A stretch of DNA of 64,000 bases, taken from the NCBI RefSeq assembly GCF_029436685.1, contig NZ_JAROCY010000012.1:91964-155963 (forward strand), written 5' to 3'. This DNA is from Novosphingobium cyanobacteriorum. GTDB lineage: Bacteria; Pseudomonadota; Alphaproteobacteria; Sphingomonadales; Sphingomonadaceae. Within the stretch, counting starts at the first letter, position 1; the number at the start of each line of letters is the position of its first letter. Shown here piece after piece: positions 34,100 to 43,190 of the stretch. Below the pieces are notes generated by a model, which did no database searches, had not been told where the DNA came from, and saw nothing but the letters and a program-made list of their open reading frames with translations. The position numbers and the translations under genes were made by a program.

Positions 34100-35106
34100 C
34101 CGATATGCCTCTTGCGATCAGCGACCCCGAACGCGCGGCGGTGATGGTCATGCTGCTCGAGGAAGACCAGGCCGCGACGATCCTCTCGCAGCTCGAACCT
34201 TCGGAACTGCGCCTTCTTGGTGAAAAGATGTGCGCGCTGGGCGAGATCAGCCCGGTCGCCATTGCCGAAGCCATCGCCGGCTTCGTGGAACGCACCGAAC
34301 GGCTCGGCCTGATCGCGCATGATCGCGTTGGCCAGGTGCGCGATCTGATGACCCGCGCCGTGGGTGAGGTGAAGGCCGACAGCCTGATGCAGCGCATCGC
34401 GCCACAGGCCGCGCGCACCTCCTCATTGGAACTCGCCCGGTGGCTGACACCGTCGGTGCTCGTGCCGCTGGTGCGAAACGAACATCCGCAAGCGATCGCC
34501 GTACTGCTGGTCCAGCTCGATCCAGAGGTCGCCGCCGCGATCCTGCACGCCCTGCCGGATGAAGTGCAGCCTCAGGTGGTGCACCGCATCGCCTCGCTCG
34601 GCCCCGTCTCCAGCGAAGCCATCGCCATGCTGGAGGACATGCTCTCGCGCCGCATCGAGGAATGCCACGGCACCGCCGCGCTCACCATGGGCGGGCCCAA
34701 GGAAGCCGCCGACATCATCAACGCATCGGCCCGCGTGGTCGAAAAGCGGGTCATGCCGGAAATCGCCAAGCAGGACAAACAGCTCGCCAAGGCGATCGAG
34801 AACGAGATGTTCAAGTTCGAGCACCTCTTCGTGCTCGACGACAAGTCGATGGGCTCGCTGCTGCGCGAGGTCGATTCCGACACGCTCATCGCCGCGCTCA
34901 AGGGTACGGCCGAGGAAAACCGCGAATGCTTCTTCCGCGCCATGTCCAGCCGTGCCGCCGATGGCGTGCGCGATGAAATCGCCCAGCGTGGCCGCATGAA
35001 GATGGCCGAGGTGATCGAGGCGCAGAAGGCCATCGTCACCGCTGCCCGTCGCCTCGCCGCCGAAGGCGTGATCGTATTCGGCGCGGGCGATGACGACTAT
35101 GTCTGA
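34096..35106 (+). CDS. fliG: Motor switch protein FliG
   Basis: A 336-residue switch protein of standard length. The middle domain has the EHPQ motif (LVRNEHPQAIAVLLVQLDPE), and the C-terminal torque domain shows FKFEHLFVLDDKSMGSLLRE, VDSDTLIAALKG and AEENRECFFRAMSSRAADGV, the charged helix that meets MotA. It overlaps fliF by 4 bases. Confidence 0.97.
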   Translation: MTDMPLAISDPERAAVMVMLLEEDQAATILSQLEPSELRLLGEKMCALGEISPVAIAEAIAGFVERTERLGLIAHDRVGQVRDLMTRAVGEVKADSLMQRIAPQAARTSSLELARWLTPSVLVPLVRNEHPQAIAVLLVQLDPEVAAAILHALPDEVQPQVVHRIASLGPVSSEAIAMLEDMLSRRIEECHGTAALTMGGPKEAADIINASARVVEKRVMPEIAKQDKQLAKAIENEMFKFEHLFVLDDKSMGSLLREVDSDTLIAALKGTAEENRECFFRAMSSRAADGVRDEIAQRGRMKMAEVIEAQKAIVTAARRLAAEGVIVFGAGDDDYV

Positions 35107-35716
35107 ACAGCCGCGCTCGGATTTCTCGCCCATTCGCCTGCCGCTCAGCGCACTCGGTGGCGGCACGCGCGGCTTCCTGCAGGACAGCCGCTTCACCCGC
35201 GGCATCGTGCCCGCCGCCACCGTGCCGGAGCCGATGCACGAGGAAGAGGACCCGGTAGCCCGCGCCTTTGCCGATGGCTATGCCCAGGGGGCAGACGATG
35301 CACGCACCGCACTGATGGCCGAAATGGCAGAGGCCGATGCTGCCCGCCACCAGATCGAGACCACGCTCGCCCGCATGGACGAAGACGCATCACGCCTGTT
35401 CGAGGAACGGTTGCGTGAAACGGTGAAGGCCCTGTGCGAAGCGGTGATCGCGCCCGCCGCCATCGATGCCGAAGGGCTCGCCCGTCGTGTTGCCACTGCC
35501 GCGGGCATGTTCGCCCGTGCCTCAGACGAACGCGTGATCCGCCTTCACCCTGAAGACCTCGCACTGGTCCATGCCCGCCTGCCCGAAGAGTGGCACTGCG
35601 AACCCGACCCGTCGCTCGAGCGCGGCTCCGTCCGCGTCGAAGGCCCGCAGGGCGGCGTGGAAGACGGCCCCGTGCAATGGCGCGCCGCCATCGAGGAAGC
35701 CCTGCGCGCATGCTGA
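35099..35716 (+). CDS. fliH: Flagellar export regulator FliH
   Basis: A ~205-residue protein. ADGYAQGADDARTALMAEMA gives the FliH central coiled coil, and the C-terminal part (RVIRLHPEDLALVHARLPEE) is the FliI-binding domain. It restrains the FliI ATPase and docks it at the C ring via FliN. ATG 35099 overlaps the fliG stop; an in-frame ATG at 35090 is possible. The 3' end overlaps fliI (ATGCTGA). Confidence 0.9.
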   Translation: MSEQPRSDFSPIRLPLSALGGGTRGFLQDSRFTRGIVPAATVPEPMHEEEDPVARAFADGYAQGADDARTALMAEMAEADAARHQIETTLARMDEDASRLFEERLRETVKALCEAVIAPAAIDAEGLARRVATAAGMFARASDERVIRLHPEDLALVHARLPEEWHCEPDPSLERGSVRVEGPQGGVEDGPVQWRAAIEEALRAC

Positions 35717-37035
35717 ACTCAGCCCTGCCGCTGCTCGATCGGATGGACGATGCACGGCTCGATTTTGCGCCCAGGCGCTATGGCCTTGTCTCTGCCTGCG
35801 ATGGCGGGTTGCTGGAAGTCAGCGGCCTGTCGGTGCCCATCGGTGGCCAGTGCCGCATCGCCCATGGCAGCGGTTCGCTCGCGGCCGAAGCCATCGGCTT
35901 TCGCAATGGCCACATGCTGATGATGCTGCTCGGCGATCCGGTCCTGCTGCGCCCCGGTGCGCGCGTGCGGCCCGAAGGTCGCCCCGGCATGTTGCCGGTG
36001 GGAGAAGCCTTTCTCGGCCGCGCGGTGGACGGCGAAGGCAAGCCGATCGACGGCGGTGGCCCGATCTCTTCGAAACACGAATGGCCCGCAGGTGGCGTCC
36101 GTGCGGGCGCGCTCGATCGTTCCCCCGTGCGCGAAAGCTTCGACGTCGGCGTGCGCGCGCTCAATGCGCTGACCACGTTCGGCGTGGGCCAGCGCATCGG
36201 CATCATGGCAGGGTCCGGCGTCGGCAAATCGGTGCTGCTTGATATGATCGCCCACGGCGCCGAGGCCGAGATCGTCATTGTCGGCCTGATCGGTGAACGC
36301 GCGCGTGAAGTCTCGGACTTCGTCGAGCGCCACATGGCGGGTTCGAAGCGCAGCCGAAGCGTGGTCGTCGCGGTGCCTGCCGACCATGCGCCCAACCTGC
36401 GCATTCGCGGCGCGATGCTGGCCACCAGCCTAGCCGAATATTTCCGCGCGCAGGGGCGCAAGGTCCTGCTGATCATGGACAGCCTCACCCGCGTCGCCCA
36501 CGCCGGGCGCGAAATCGCGCTGCTGCTGGGTGAACCCGGCGCGGCGCGCGGATACCCGCCATCGGCCCTCGCCACCATCACCAAGCTGGTCGAACGTGCG
36601 GGCAATTCCGCCGAAAGCGGCGGTTCGGTGACCGGGCTCTACACCGTGCTCGCCGATGGCGACAACCAGGACGATCCGGTGGTCGACACCGCCCGCTCGA
36701 TTTTGGATGGCCACGTCGTGCTCTCGCGCGATCTGGCCCAGCGCGGGCAATATCCGGCGATTGACATCGCTGCCTCGCTAAGTCGCGTGATGAACGATAT
36801 CGTCGCGCCCGATCACCAGGTGCTTGCCCGCCAGTTCCGCGCCCTGATCGCGTCCTATGAAGCCAATCGCGATCTCGTGCTGATGGGCGCCTATCGCGCC
36901 GGGGCCGATCCGCAGCTCGATCGCGCCATCGCCATGCACGATGCACTGGTCCAGTTCCTCGGCCAGTCACAGCGTGAGGTCGTGCCGCTGGATGACAGCA
37001 TCGCCGCGTTGACCATGCTGCTGGGCGGGCAATGA
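35710..37035 (+). CDS. fliI: Flagellar export ATPase FliI
   Basis: A 441-residue ATPase related to F1 beta. Walker A GSGVGKS is at residues 168-174, with VIVGLIGERAREVSDFVERH and a Walker B region in KVLLIMDSLTRVAHAGREIA. AARGYPPSALATITKLVERA and GHVVLSRDLAQRGQYPAIDI are typical. It prepares substrates for export. Start 35710 overlaps the fliH stop. Confidence 0.96.
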   Translation: MLNSALPLLDRMDDARLDFAPRRYGLVSACDGGLLEVSGLSVPIGGQCRIAHGSGSLAAEAIGFRNGHMLMMLLGDPVLLRPGARVRPEGRPGMLPVGEAFLGRAVDGEGKPIDGGGPISSKHEWPAGGVRAGALDRSPVRESFDVGVRALNALTTFGVGQRIGIMAGSGVGKSVLLDMIAHGAEAEIVIVGLIGERAREVSDFVERHMAGSKRSRSVVVAVPADHAPNLRIRGAMLATSLAEYFRAQGRKVLLIMDSLTRVAHAGREIALLLGEPGAARGYPPSALATITKLVERAGNSAESGGSVTGLYTVLADGDNQDDPVVDTARSILDGHVVLSRDLAQRGQYPAIDIAASLSRVMNDIVAPDHQVLARQFRALIASYEANRDLVLMGAYRAGADPQLDRAIAMHDALVQFLGQSQREVVPLDDSIAALTMLLGGQ

Positions 37036-37457
37036 AGGCCGAACGCGCCCGTCTCGCCCGCCTGCAAAGGCTTGAACGCATTCGTGACATCGCACGGCGC
37101 ACCGCGCTTGCCGAGGCCGGCCGCGCCGAAGGCACGCTGGCGCAGTTGCAGGCTCTGGCCCAGCGGACTGACAGCCTTGCCGCCGGCTACTCCGCCCGCG
37201 CCGATGCGCAGGACGCGGCATCGCTGCAGCAGTTGCACAAGTTCGTGCGCGGTCTGGAAAGCATCAGCCGCACCACCGCCGGCGATATCGACCGCGCCCG
37301 CATCCATGCAGACCAACGCGCAGCAGAAGCCGCCGCTGCCGAACGCCGCCGCGCTGCGGCAGAAGAACGTGCGCAGGCGCAGGCCAGGGAAATCGAACGA
37401 AAACAGGCGGCGAACACCCTGCCGCTTGGCGCGCGCAAGGTTTGGCACGGCTCTTGA
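37032..37457 (+). CDS. fliJ: Flagellar export protein FliJ
   Basis: A 141-residue coiled-coil protein rich in Arg, Ala and Glu (ERARLARLQRLERIRDIARR, QRAAEAAAAERRRAAAEERA). FliJ sits in the FliI hexamer and contacts FlhA, like the gamma subunit of F1. Sequence similarity is weak; assignment rests on size, coiled coil and position between fliI and fliK. It overlaps fliI by 4 bases. Confidence 0.8.
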   Translation: MKAERARLARLQRLERIRDIARRTALAEAGRAEGTLAQLQALAQRTDSLAAGYSARADAQDAASLQQLHKFVRGLESISRTTAGDIDRARIHADQRAAEAAAAERRRAAAEERAQAQAREIERKQAANTLPLGARKVWHGS

Positions 37458-37495
37458 ATAGTTAACGGCGAGGACCCTTTGGAGACCCCGCCGCC

Positions 37496-39163
37496 ATGAT
37501 CGAGATTGCCGCACAGACTGCCCGCACCGCTGCTCCTGCAGTCGCCGGCAATCCTGTGGCCAGCCCGGAAAGCGACGGAACTCCGGGGTTTGACGCCATG
37601 CTGGCGGCCCAGACCGGAGTGGAGCCGGTCCGGGCCGCCACGCTAGTCCTGCCCGTGATCGCCACGGCGCTTGCCGGCCAACCGGCAAAGGCGGAAGAAG
37701 CGTTGCCGGAAACCGGCAAGGATTTGCCGGATGCGGCAACCCGCCTGATTGCCGCCATGCCCGCCATGGCCCGCACCACCGCGCGCATCGCCGCAACGCC
37801 GGTGCAGACAAAGGGCAAGGCCGCCGAACCGGAAAAGCGGAATGAAGAAACGCCTGACGCGGCAGCCGAAGCCGCTCCGCAGGCTGCGCCCGCCACCGCT
37901 GTCCAGGCCATAGCCTTCGCGACCGTGCTGGTGCAGGCTCCCACAACGAAGTCTGCCGCCTCCGAAGCTGCGCCGATCCCTGCAGCCAAGACCGGGAAGC
38001 CGGAAGCCGCCGCCGTCGCCAAGCCGGCCGTGCAGGCTCCCGCCACTCCGGCGCGCGCTGTCCCCGCCGCCGTCCTCAACGCAGTGATCGAACGCAACAT
38101 CGCCACGCCTGCAGAAGCCCAGCCTGACCTCGCTCCGGCAACCGCCGCACCTGCATCGGCCAAGACGACCGTAGCGTCACTGCTCAAGCCGGAAACGGCG
38201 CCCGCTCCCCTGTCGGCTTTCATCGCCCCCGCTCCGCAGATCGCTGGGGTTCAAGCGAAGCAGTCCACGCAGCTCACCTCTGTGGCCGCAGCAGCAACCC
38301 GCATCGCGCCCCAGGGCATGGCGCAGGCCCTGCCGGTCACCGCCGCCGCCGCGCCAGCCGCCATTCCGGCTGCAGCGACGCCCGCCATCGCACCGGCAAT
38401 CGCCTCGCCGGCCCCTGCGGATGAAGCTCTCGCCGCAGCGCCAACGCCTGCGCCGGTCGTAACCGACACCACCACCCTGACCACCCGTCGCGCCGAAGTG
38501 CGCCTTGCCGGATCGGAAGGCTTCGCCGCCACGCCTGCCCAGCGCCAGGCCGGCGCAAGCGAACTCCGCGCAGCTGCCGCAAAGGCACCCACCGAAGCCA
38601 AGACCCTTGCCGCCGCGCCCGCGCGTGACGAGGCGATCGGTACGGTCCAGCCCACGATTGCCGACACCTCGTCCACCGCCGCCACGTCCGGCCCGGCCCC
38701 CTCGGCCCCGGCCCAGCACACCCGCGAACGCATCGACTTCGCCACGCTGGTCGATTCCATCGCCCGCGCGCGTGACGAAGCCGCCGGCCCGGTTGCCGTC
38801 TCGCTCACCCACGGTGAATTCGGCAAGGTGTCGCTGCGCTTCAACCAGCGCGACGATGGCCTGTCCGTGACGATGGCAAGCGCCGACCCCGGCTTCGCCC
38901 CTGCCGTCGCCGCCGCGCGCGAAGCGACCCAGACCGCCACCAACCAGGACGCCCCGCGCAACGACAGCCAGCAGCAGCAGCGCAGCGCTTCCGCCAACAC
39001 ATCCGGTAACACCACCAATGGCGGCGAAACCGGGCGGCAGGACGGTTCGGCGCAGAATGGCGGCCGCCAGTCCGGCCCAGCCCATAACCCCAATGGCAAC
39101 CCCGGCCCGGCCCGTTCGCCCCGCGCCCGCGATGACGCGGCCGACGGCGGCATCTTCGCCTGA
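37496..39163 (+). CDS. fliK: Hook-length control protein FliK
   Basis: A 555-residue Ala/Pro-rich protein. The long disordered N-terminal two thirds fit the molecular-ruler part; the C-terminal domain (ERIDFATLVDSIARARDEAA, GPVAVSLTHGEFGKVSLRFN) matches the FliK substrate-switch domain that acts on FlhB. The Gln/Asn/Gly-rich tail ends in a disordered segment. It stops hook growth and switches export to filament substrates. Confidence 0.85.
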   Translation: MIEIAAQTARTAAPAVAGNPVASPESDGTPGFDAMLAAQTGVEPVRAATLVLPVIATALAGQPAKAEEALPETGKDLPDAATRLIAAMPAMARTTARIAATPVQTKGKAAEPEKRNEETPDAAAEAAPQAAPATAVQAIAFATVLVQAPTTKSAASEAAPIPAAKTGKPEAAAVAKPAVQAPATPARAVPAAVLNAVIERNIATPAEAQPDLAPATAAPASAKTTVASLLKPETAPAPLSAFIAPAPQIAGVQAKQSTQLTSVAAAATRIAPQGMAQALPVTAAAAPAAIPAAATPAIAPAIASPAPADEALAAAPTPAPVVTDTTTLTTRRAEVRLAGSEGFAATPAQRQAGASELRAAAAKAPTEAKTLAAAPARDEAIGTVQPTIADTSSTAATSGPAPSAPAQHTRERIDFATLVDSIARARDEAAGPVAVSLTHGEFGKVSLRFNQRDDGLSVTMASADPGFAPAVAAAREATQTATNQDAPRNDSQQQQRSASANTSGNTTNGGETGRQDGSAQNGGRQSGPAHNPNGNPGPARSPRARDDAADGGIFA

Positions 39164-39195
39164 GCCCGCCTGAACAGATTTCCGGAAGGACCACG

Positions 39196-39795
39196 ATGAG
39201 CGACAAGAAGGACAAGGAAGCCAAGGCCAAGAAGAAGGGCGGCGGCATGGTCGTGAAGATCGGCGCGGCAGTCGCCCTGCTCGGCGCGGGTGCCGGCGGC
39301 GCCTATGGCCTTGTCGCCGCGGGCGTGATCGGCGGTGGCGGCGAGCACGAGGAAAAGAAGGAAGACAACCGCCCCAAGCTGATCAAGAAGGGTGAGGAAG
39401 ATCCCTTTGCGCCCCCTGCCAAGGAAGGCGAGGGCGAAGGCGGCGGCAAGGAAGTGGAAGGCGATGGCGGCAGCGAATACCGCACGCTCTACTTCACTTT
39501 CGCCGACGAGTTCACCTCGAACCTCAAGGACAGCGACGCGCTCGTCCAGCTCTCCATCGCCTGCTCCACCCGCCGCGATTACCGCGTGATGATGTGGCTG
39601 AAGAAGCATGAGCTGGCGATCCGTTCCGCCGTGCTCACCGTGCTGGCCGATACGCTCGAGGCCGACGTCCAGACCGGCGAAGGCAAGGACCGCCTGCAGA
39701 AGCGGATGACCGCTGCGATCAACAAGGTGCTGACCGATACCGAAGGGTTCGGCGGCGTCGACGCTGTCTACTTCAAGACCTTCATCGTCCAGTAA
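39196..39795 (+). CDS. fliL: Flagellar basal body-associated protein FliL
   Basis: A 199-residue single-pass inner-membrane protein. A Lys-rich cytoplasmic start precedes the membrane segment VVKIGAAVALLGAGAGGAYG. A charged periplasmic linker leads to the FliL domain (YFTFADEFTSNLKDSDALVQ, LADTLEADVQTGEGKDRLQK). FliL encircles the stator and supports torque. It opens the fliLMNOPQR part of the operon. Confidence 0.93.
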   Translation: MSDKKDKEAKAKKKGGGMVVKIGAAVALLGAGAGGAYGLVAAGVIGGGGEHEEKKEDNRPKLIKKGEEDPFAPPAKEGEGEGGGKEVEGDGGSEYRTLYFTFADEFTSNLKDSDALVQLSIACSTRRDYRVMMWLKKHELAIRSAVLTVLADTLEADVQTGEGKDRLQKRMTAAINKVLTDTEGFGGVDAVYFKTFIVQ

Positions 39796-39815
39796 GCGCG
39801 CGGAACACCGATCCC

Positions 39816-40700
39816 ATGAAGCCCGAACGCCAGATGATCGCCCAACGGCCGCTGGCCCAGCATTGCCCGCAGCTGCTGCGCCCGGCGCCCGCCGCGGCGG
39901 AGCTTTCGCCCGCGCTGGCCGGTGCGGCAGAGCGCCTGTCGCGCTCGCTGCGCGCTGCGCTGGCCCCGCTGCTGGGTGGCGAACCGCCGATGGTGGAATG
40001 CCGCACCGACAGCGACATCGGCATCGAGGAGTTCGGCAACGCCCAGGGGCTCAACGCCTGGTCGGTCTACAGCGTCGACCTCGGCATGGACAAGCTGCTC
40101 TCGTGCATCGATGCCGAAGCAATCCTGCGCCTGGTTGATCGCGCCTTTGGCGGCCCCGGCGAACCGCCCCGCCCCCTTCCCCGCGAACTGCCGCTCTCGG
40201 CAGACCTGATGGTGCAGCGCCTCGAAGCCGTGCTCGCCGTCCGCGTGGGTGAAGCGCTTGGCGGCCGCCCCGCCGTGCGCCCCCTGCGGCGTGACAGCAC
40301 GCTGGCGCAGGTTCAGCCCTATGCCCCCGGCACCCGCCTCTGCGTGGTGACCATGGAGATCAGCGAAGGCAGCCGCGCGCCATGGACCATGCGCATGGCC
40401 CTTCCGTCTGCCGCCCTGCCCACGCTCACCGGCCTCACGCCGCAGTCGTCCACTCCCGCCCGCGCCGCCAAGGCCGATCCGCTGGCCCAGCCCTTTGCCG
40501 ATCTGCCGCTGCAGGTTTCCGCCCTGCTGGTGGATGTGCCGCTGCCGCTTTCGGTGATTTCCACGCTTCAGGTCGGCCAGGTGCTCAACCTGCCGATCGC
40601 CCGCAACGTGCCGCTTCGTGCCGGTACGCGCACCCTTGCCCACGGCGCAATCGGCGCGGTCGATGATCGCGTCGCCCTGCAGCTGACCCAGCTTTCCTGA
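39816..40700 (+). CDS. fliM: Motor switch protein FliM, atypical N-terminus
   Basis: A 294-residue C-ring protein. The middle domain carries AFGGPGEPPR, corresponding to the FliM GGxG region, and the C-terminal SpoA domain contains LPLQVSALLVDVPLPLSVIS, LQVGQVLNLPIARNVPLRAG. The N-terminal CheY-binding peptide of classical FliM (LSQAEIDALL-like) is absent: the protein starts MKPERQMIAQRPLAQHCPQL, and the 20 bases before it cannot encode it. It lies between fliL and fliN, confirming identity. Confidence 0.85.
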   Translation: MKPERQMIAQRPLAQHCPQLLRPAPAAAELSPALAGAAERLSRSLRAALAPLLGGEPPMVECRTDSDIGIEEFGNAQGLNAWSVYSVDLGMDKLLSCIDAEAILRLVDRAFGGPGEPPRPLPRELPLSADLMVQRLEAVLAVRVGEALGGRPAVRPLRRDSTLAQVQPYAPGTRLCVVTMEISEGSRAPWTMRMALPSAALPTLTGLTPQSSTPARAAKADPLAQPFADLPLQVSALLVDVPLPLSVISTLQVGQVLNLPIARNVPLRAGTRTLAHGAIGAVDDRVALQLTQLS

Positions 40701-40715
40701 AAGACGAGGATCCTG

Positions 40716-40997
40716 ATGACCTTCCAGACCCGCGGCTTCGATCTCCTCAAGGATGTCGACGTTCGCCTTACCGTCGAACTCGGCCGCACCGAGATGAAGC
40801 TGAAGGACGTGCTCTCGCTGACCGAGGAAAGCGTCGTGATGCTCGATCGGCTGACCGACGAACTGCTCGACGTGATGGTCAACGGCAAGCTGATCGCGCG
40901 CGGCGAAGTCGTCGCGCAGGGTGATCGCTTCGGCCTGCGCATTGTCGAGATGCTGGGCAGCGATGGCACCGTCGGCGGCCAGGGCGAGTCGCTCTGA
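40716..40997 (+). CDS. fliN: Motor switch protein FliN
   Basis: A 93-residue protein consisting of the SpoA domain: VDVRLTVELGRTEMKLKDVL, DRLTDELLDVMVNGKLIARG and EVVAQGDRFGLRIVEML. It forms the base of the C ring with FliM and docks FliH. It overlaps fliO by one base. Confidence 0.96.
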   Translation: MTFQTRGFDLLKDVDVRLTVELGRTEMKLKDVLSLTEESVVMLDRLTDELLDVMVNGKLIARGEVVAQGDRFGLRIVEMLGSDGTVGGQGESL

Positions 40998-41281
40998 TGC
41001 TCTGGTACCTGCTCAAGCTGGTCATCCTGCTGCCGCTGATCGGCGGCCTCGCCTGGGCCAGCCTCAAGTTCGCCAAGCGCATGGAAGGCCGCTTCGGCAC
41101 CCAGCAGGGTGATCGCGCGGTGAAGATCATCGAAACGCAGATGCTTTCGCCCACGCTGCGCCTTGCCGTTCTGGAATTCCACGGGCGCGAGATCCTCGTC
41201 TCCGCGTCCAAGACCGGCCTGGTCCGCCTTGCCGAAGCGCCCGCCCGGGCCCGTCCTGCGGCGATCGAAAGCGAAGACTGA
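40997..41281 (+). CDS. fliO: Flagellar biosynthetic protein FliO
   Basis: A 94-residue protein with one N-terminal membrane segment ([20 protein letters not shown]) and a small cytoplasmic domain ([20 protein letters not shown]). FliO helps assemble the FliP pore. Weakly conserved, assigned by size, topology and position between fliN and fliP. Confidence 0.85.
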   Translation: MLWYLLKLVILLPLIGGLAWASLKFAKRMEGRFGTQQGDRAVKIIETQMLSPTLRLAVLEFHGREILVSASKTGLVRLAEAPARARPAAIESED

Positions 41282-41286
41282 GCCCC

Positions 41287-42126
41287 ATGCCCCGCTTCTT
41301 CCTGCCCCGCTTCGCCGTTCCTTCGCTGCCGTTCCTGCTGCGCTTCATCGTGCTGTTCGCGGTGTTGAGCGCGCTGGCCATGGCGCTGCCCGCCCATGCC
41401 CAGGCCGTCGCGGCCCCGACTGCGCCCGCCGCGCCTTCGGCCATTCCCGGCGCGCTTGATCGCGCCTTCGGCCAGCTTTCCGGCGCGCAGAGCGGCGGCT
41501 CGCTCTCGCTGTCGCTGCAGCTCCTGCTCATCATGGGCCTGCTCACGCTGCTGCCCAGCCTGATCCTGATGATGACCAGCTTCACCCGCATCCTGGTGGT
41601 GCTGTCCATCCTGCGCCAGGCGCTGGGCCTGCAGCAGTCGCCGCCCAACCAGGTGCTGATCGGCCTGTCGCTGTTCCTTTCGCTGTTCGTGATGGCCCCC
41701 ACGCTTGACCGGGTGAACGCCAACGCGATCCAGCCCTATTCCGCCGGCACCATCAACGCCGAACAGGCGATGGCCGCAGGCGGGCGTGAATTCCACGCCT
41801 TCATGATCCGCCAGACCCGCGAACACGATCTGCAGATGTTTGCCGACATGGCCAAGGCGCCCAAGTTCCAGACCACTGCCGATGTGCCGTTCTCCATCCT
41901 GCTGCCGGCCTTCGTCACCAGCGAACTGAAGACCGCGTTCCAGATCGGCTTCATGCTGTTCCTGCCCTTCCTCGTCATCGATCTCGTCGTCTCGTCCGTG
42001 CTGATGAGCCTGGGCATGATGATGATGAGCCCGACCATCGTCTCCCTGCCGTTCAAGCTGCTGCTGTTCGTGCTGGTGGATGGCTGGGCGCTGCTGATGG
42101 GCAGCCTGGCGTCGAGCTTCACCTGA
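41287..42126 (+). CDS. fliP: Export gate protein FliP
   Basis: A 279-residue protein with a signal sequence (~18-40) and four membrane segments. [40 protein letters not shown], and [20 protein letters not shown] are highly conserved FliP blocks. FliP5-FliQ4-FliR1 form the export pore. It lies 5 bases after fliO. Confidence 0.97.
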   Translation: MPRFFLPRFAVPSLPFLLRFIVLFAVLSALAMALPAHAQAVAAPTAPAAPSAIPGALDRAFGQLSGAQSGGSLSLSLQLLLIMGLLTLLPSLILMMTSFTRILVVLSILRQALGLQQSPPNQVLIGLSLFLSLFVMAPTLDRVNANAIQPYSAGTINAEQAMAAGGREFHAFMIRQTREHDLQMFADMAKAPKFQTTADVPFSILLPAFVTSELKTAFQIGFMLFLPFLVIDLVVSSVLMSLGMMMMSPTIVSLPFKLLLFVLVDGWALLMGSLASSFT

Positions 42127-42128
42127 TC

Positions 42129-42401
42129 ATGGAAGACACCGCTTCCCTGCTCGCGCTGGCGGACCGCATGCTGTGGGTCACCGCGCTCGTCGCCGCGCCG
42201 ATCCTGCTCGCCAGCCTCGCCGTCGGCCTTGTCGTCGGCGTCATCCAGGCGGCCACTTCGGTCAACGAACAGACGCTCACCTTCGTGCCCAAGCTGGCGG
42301 TGATCGCGCTGGTCCTCGTCCTGCTCGGCGGCGCGATGCTGGGCCTCGTCGGAGATTTCATGAAGGAAATCTTCGCCCAGATCGCCGTGATCGGTCGCTG
42401 A
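42129..42401 (+). CDS. fliQ: Export gate protein FliQ
   Basis: A 90-residue protein with two membrane helices: LWVTALVAAPILLASLAVGL and TFVPKLAVIALVLVLLGGAM. VGVIQAATSVNEQTLTFVPK between them is the conserved FliQ loop. Spacing of 2 and 3 bases to fliP and fliR. Confidence 0.97.
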   Translation: MEDTASLLALADRMLWVTALVAAPILLASLAVGLVVGVIQAATSVNEQTLTFVPKLAVIALVLVLLGGAMLGLVGDFMKEIFAQIAVIGR

Positions 42402-42404
42402 CCG

Positions 42405-43187
42405 ATGATCGCGATGCACTTCGGCTTTGGCGCGCTCGAGGCCGAATTCTGGCGCCTGCTTTTCGTGATGACGCGCATCGGCGCCGCGCTGTTCGCCGCG
42501 CCGCTGTTCGGCGCCACCACCGTGCCTTCGCAGGTCCGCGTCGTGTCCACCGGCGCCATCGCCGTGCTGGTCTGCGCCTGGACCCCGGTCGCCGCGCCGC
42601 CCGCGCTGTTCTCGCTGCCGGGCATCCTCTCGATCGCCAATGAAGTGCTGATCGGCCTTGCCATGGGCTTCGTGCTGCAGTTCTCGTTCTCCGCACCGAT
42701 CATGGCCGCGGAAATCATCGGTGGCGGCATGGGCATGTCCATCGCCACCGCCGCCGATCCGGTCAGCGGCGCGCACTCGCCCTCGCTCGGCCAGTATTTC
42801 TCCGTCCTGCTCACCGTGCTGTTCCTGGGTCTTGGCGCGCATCTCAACTGGATCGCCCTGCTGGTTGACAGCTACCGCACCTTCCCGCCGGGCACGGTGT
42901 GGATGTCGCCCGAACGGCTCGAAGTGCTGACCTCGTTCGCTTCGCAGATGTTCCTTACCGCGCTGGTCATCGCCCTGCCGGTCACGCTGCTTCTGCTCAT
43001 GGTCCAGCTCGTCACCGGCATCATCGGGCGCTCCGCTCCCAGCCTCAACCTGTTCTCGCTCGGCCTGCCCGCCGGCGTCCTTGCCGGCTTCGCCGCGCTC
43101 ATCGCCTCGGCCCCGCTGCTCACCGACCGGCTGACCGACCTCACCACCACCGCCGTCGAGCAGGCGGGCACGATCGTGGCGAAGTAA
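42405..43187 (+). CDS. fliR: Export gate protein FliR
   Basis: A 260-residue polytopic protein. FWRLLFVMTRIGAALFAAPL, GLAMGFVLQFSFSAPIMAAE and PVTLLLLMVQLVTGIIGRSA, then PSLNLFSLGLPAGVLAGFAA, are FliR motifs. It completes the FliPQR pore and contacts FlhB, encoded 3 bases downstream. Confidence 0.96.
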   Translation: MIAMHFGFGALEAEFWRLLFVMTRIGAALFAAPLFGATTVPSQVRVVSTGAIAVLVCAWTPVAAPPALFSLPGILSIANEVLIGLAMGFVLQFSFSAPIMAAEIIGGGMGMSIATAADPVSGAHSPSLGQYFSVLLTVLFLGLGAHLNWIALLVDSYRTFPPGTVWMSPERLEVLTSFASQMFLTALVIALPVTLLLLMVQLVTGIIGRSAPSLNLFSLGLPAGVLAGFAALIASAPLLTDRLTDLTTTAVEQAGTIVAK

Positions 43188-43190
43188 CCC

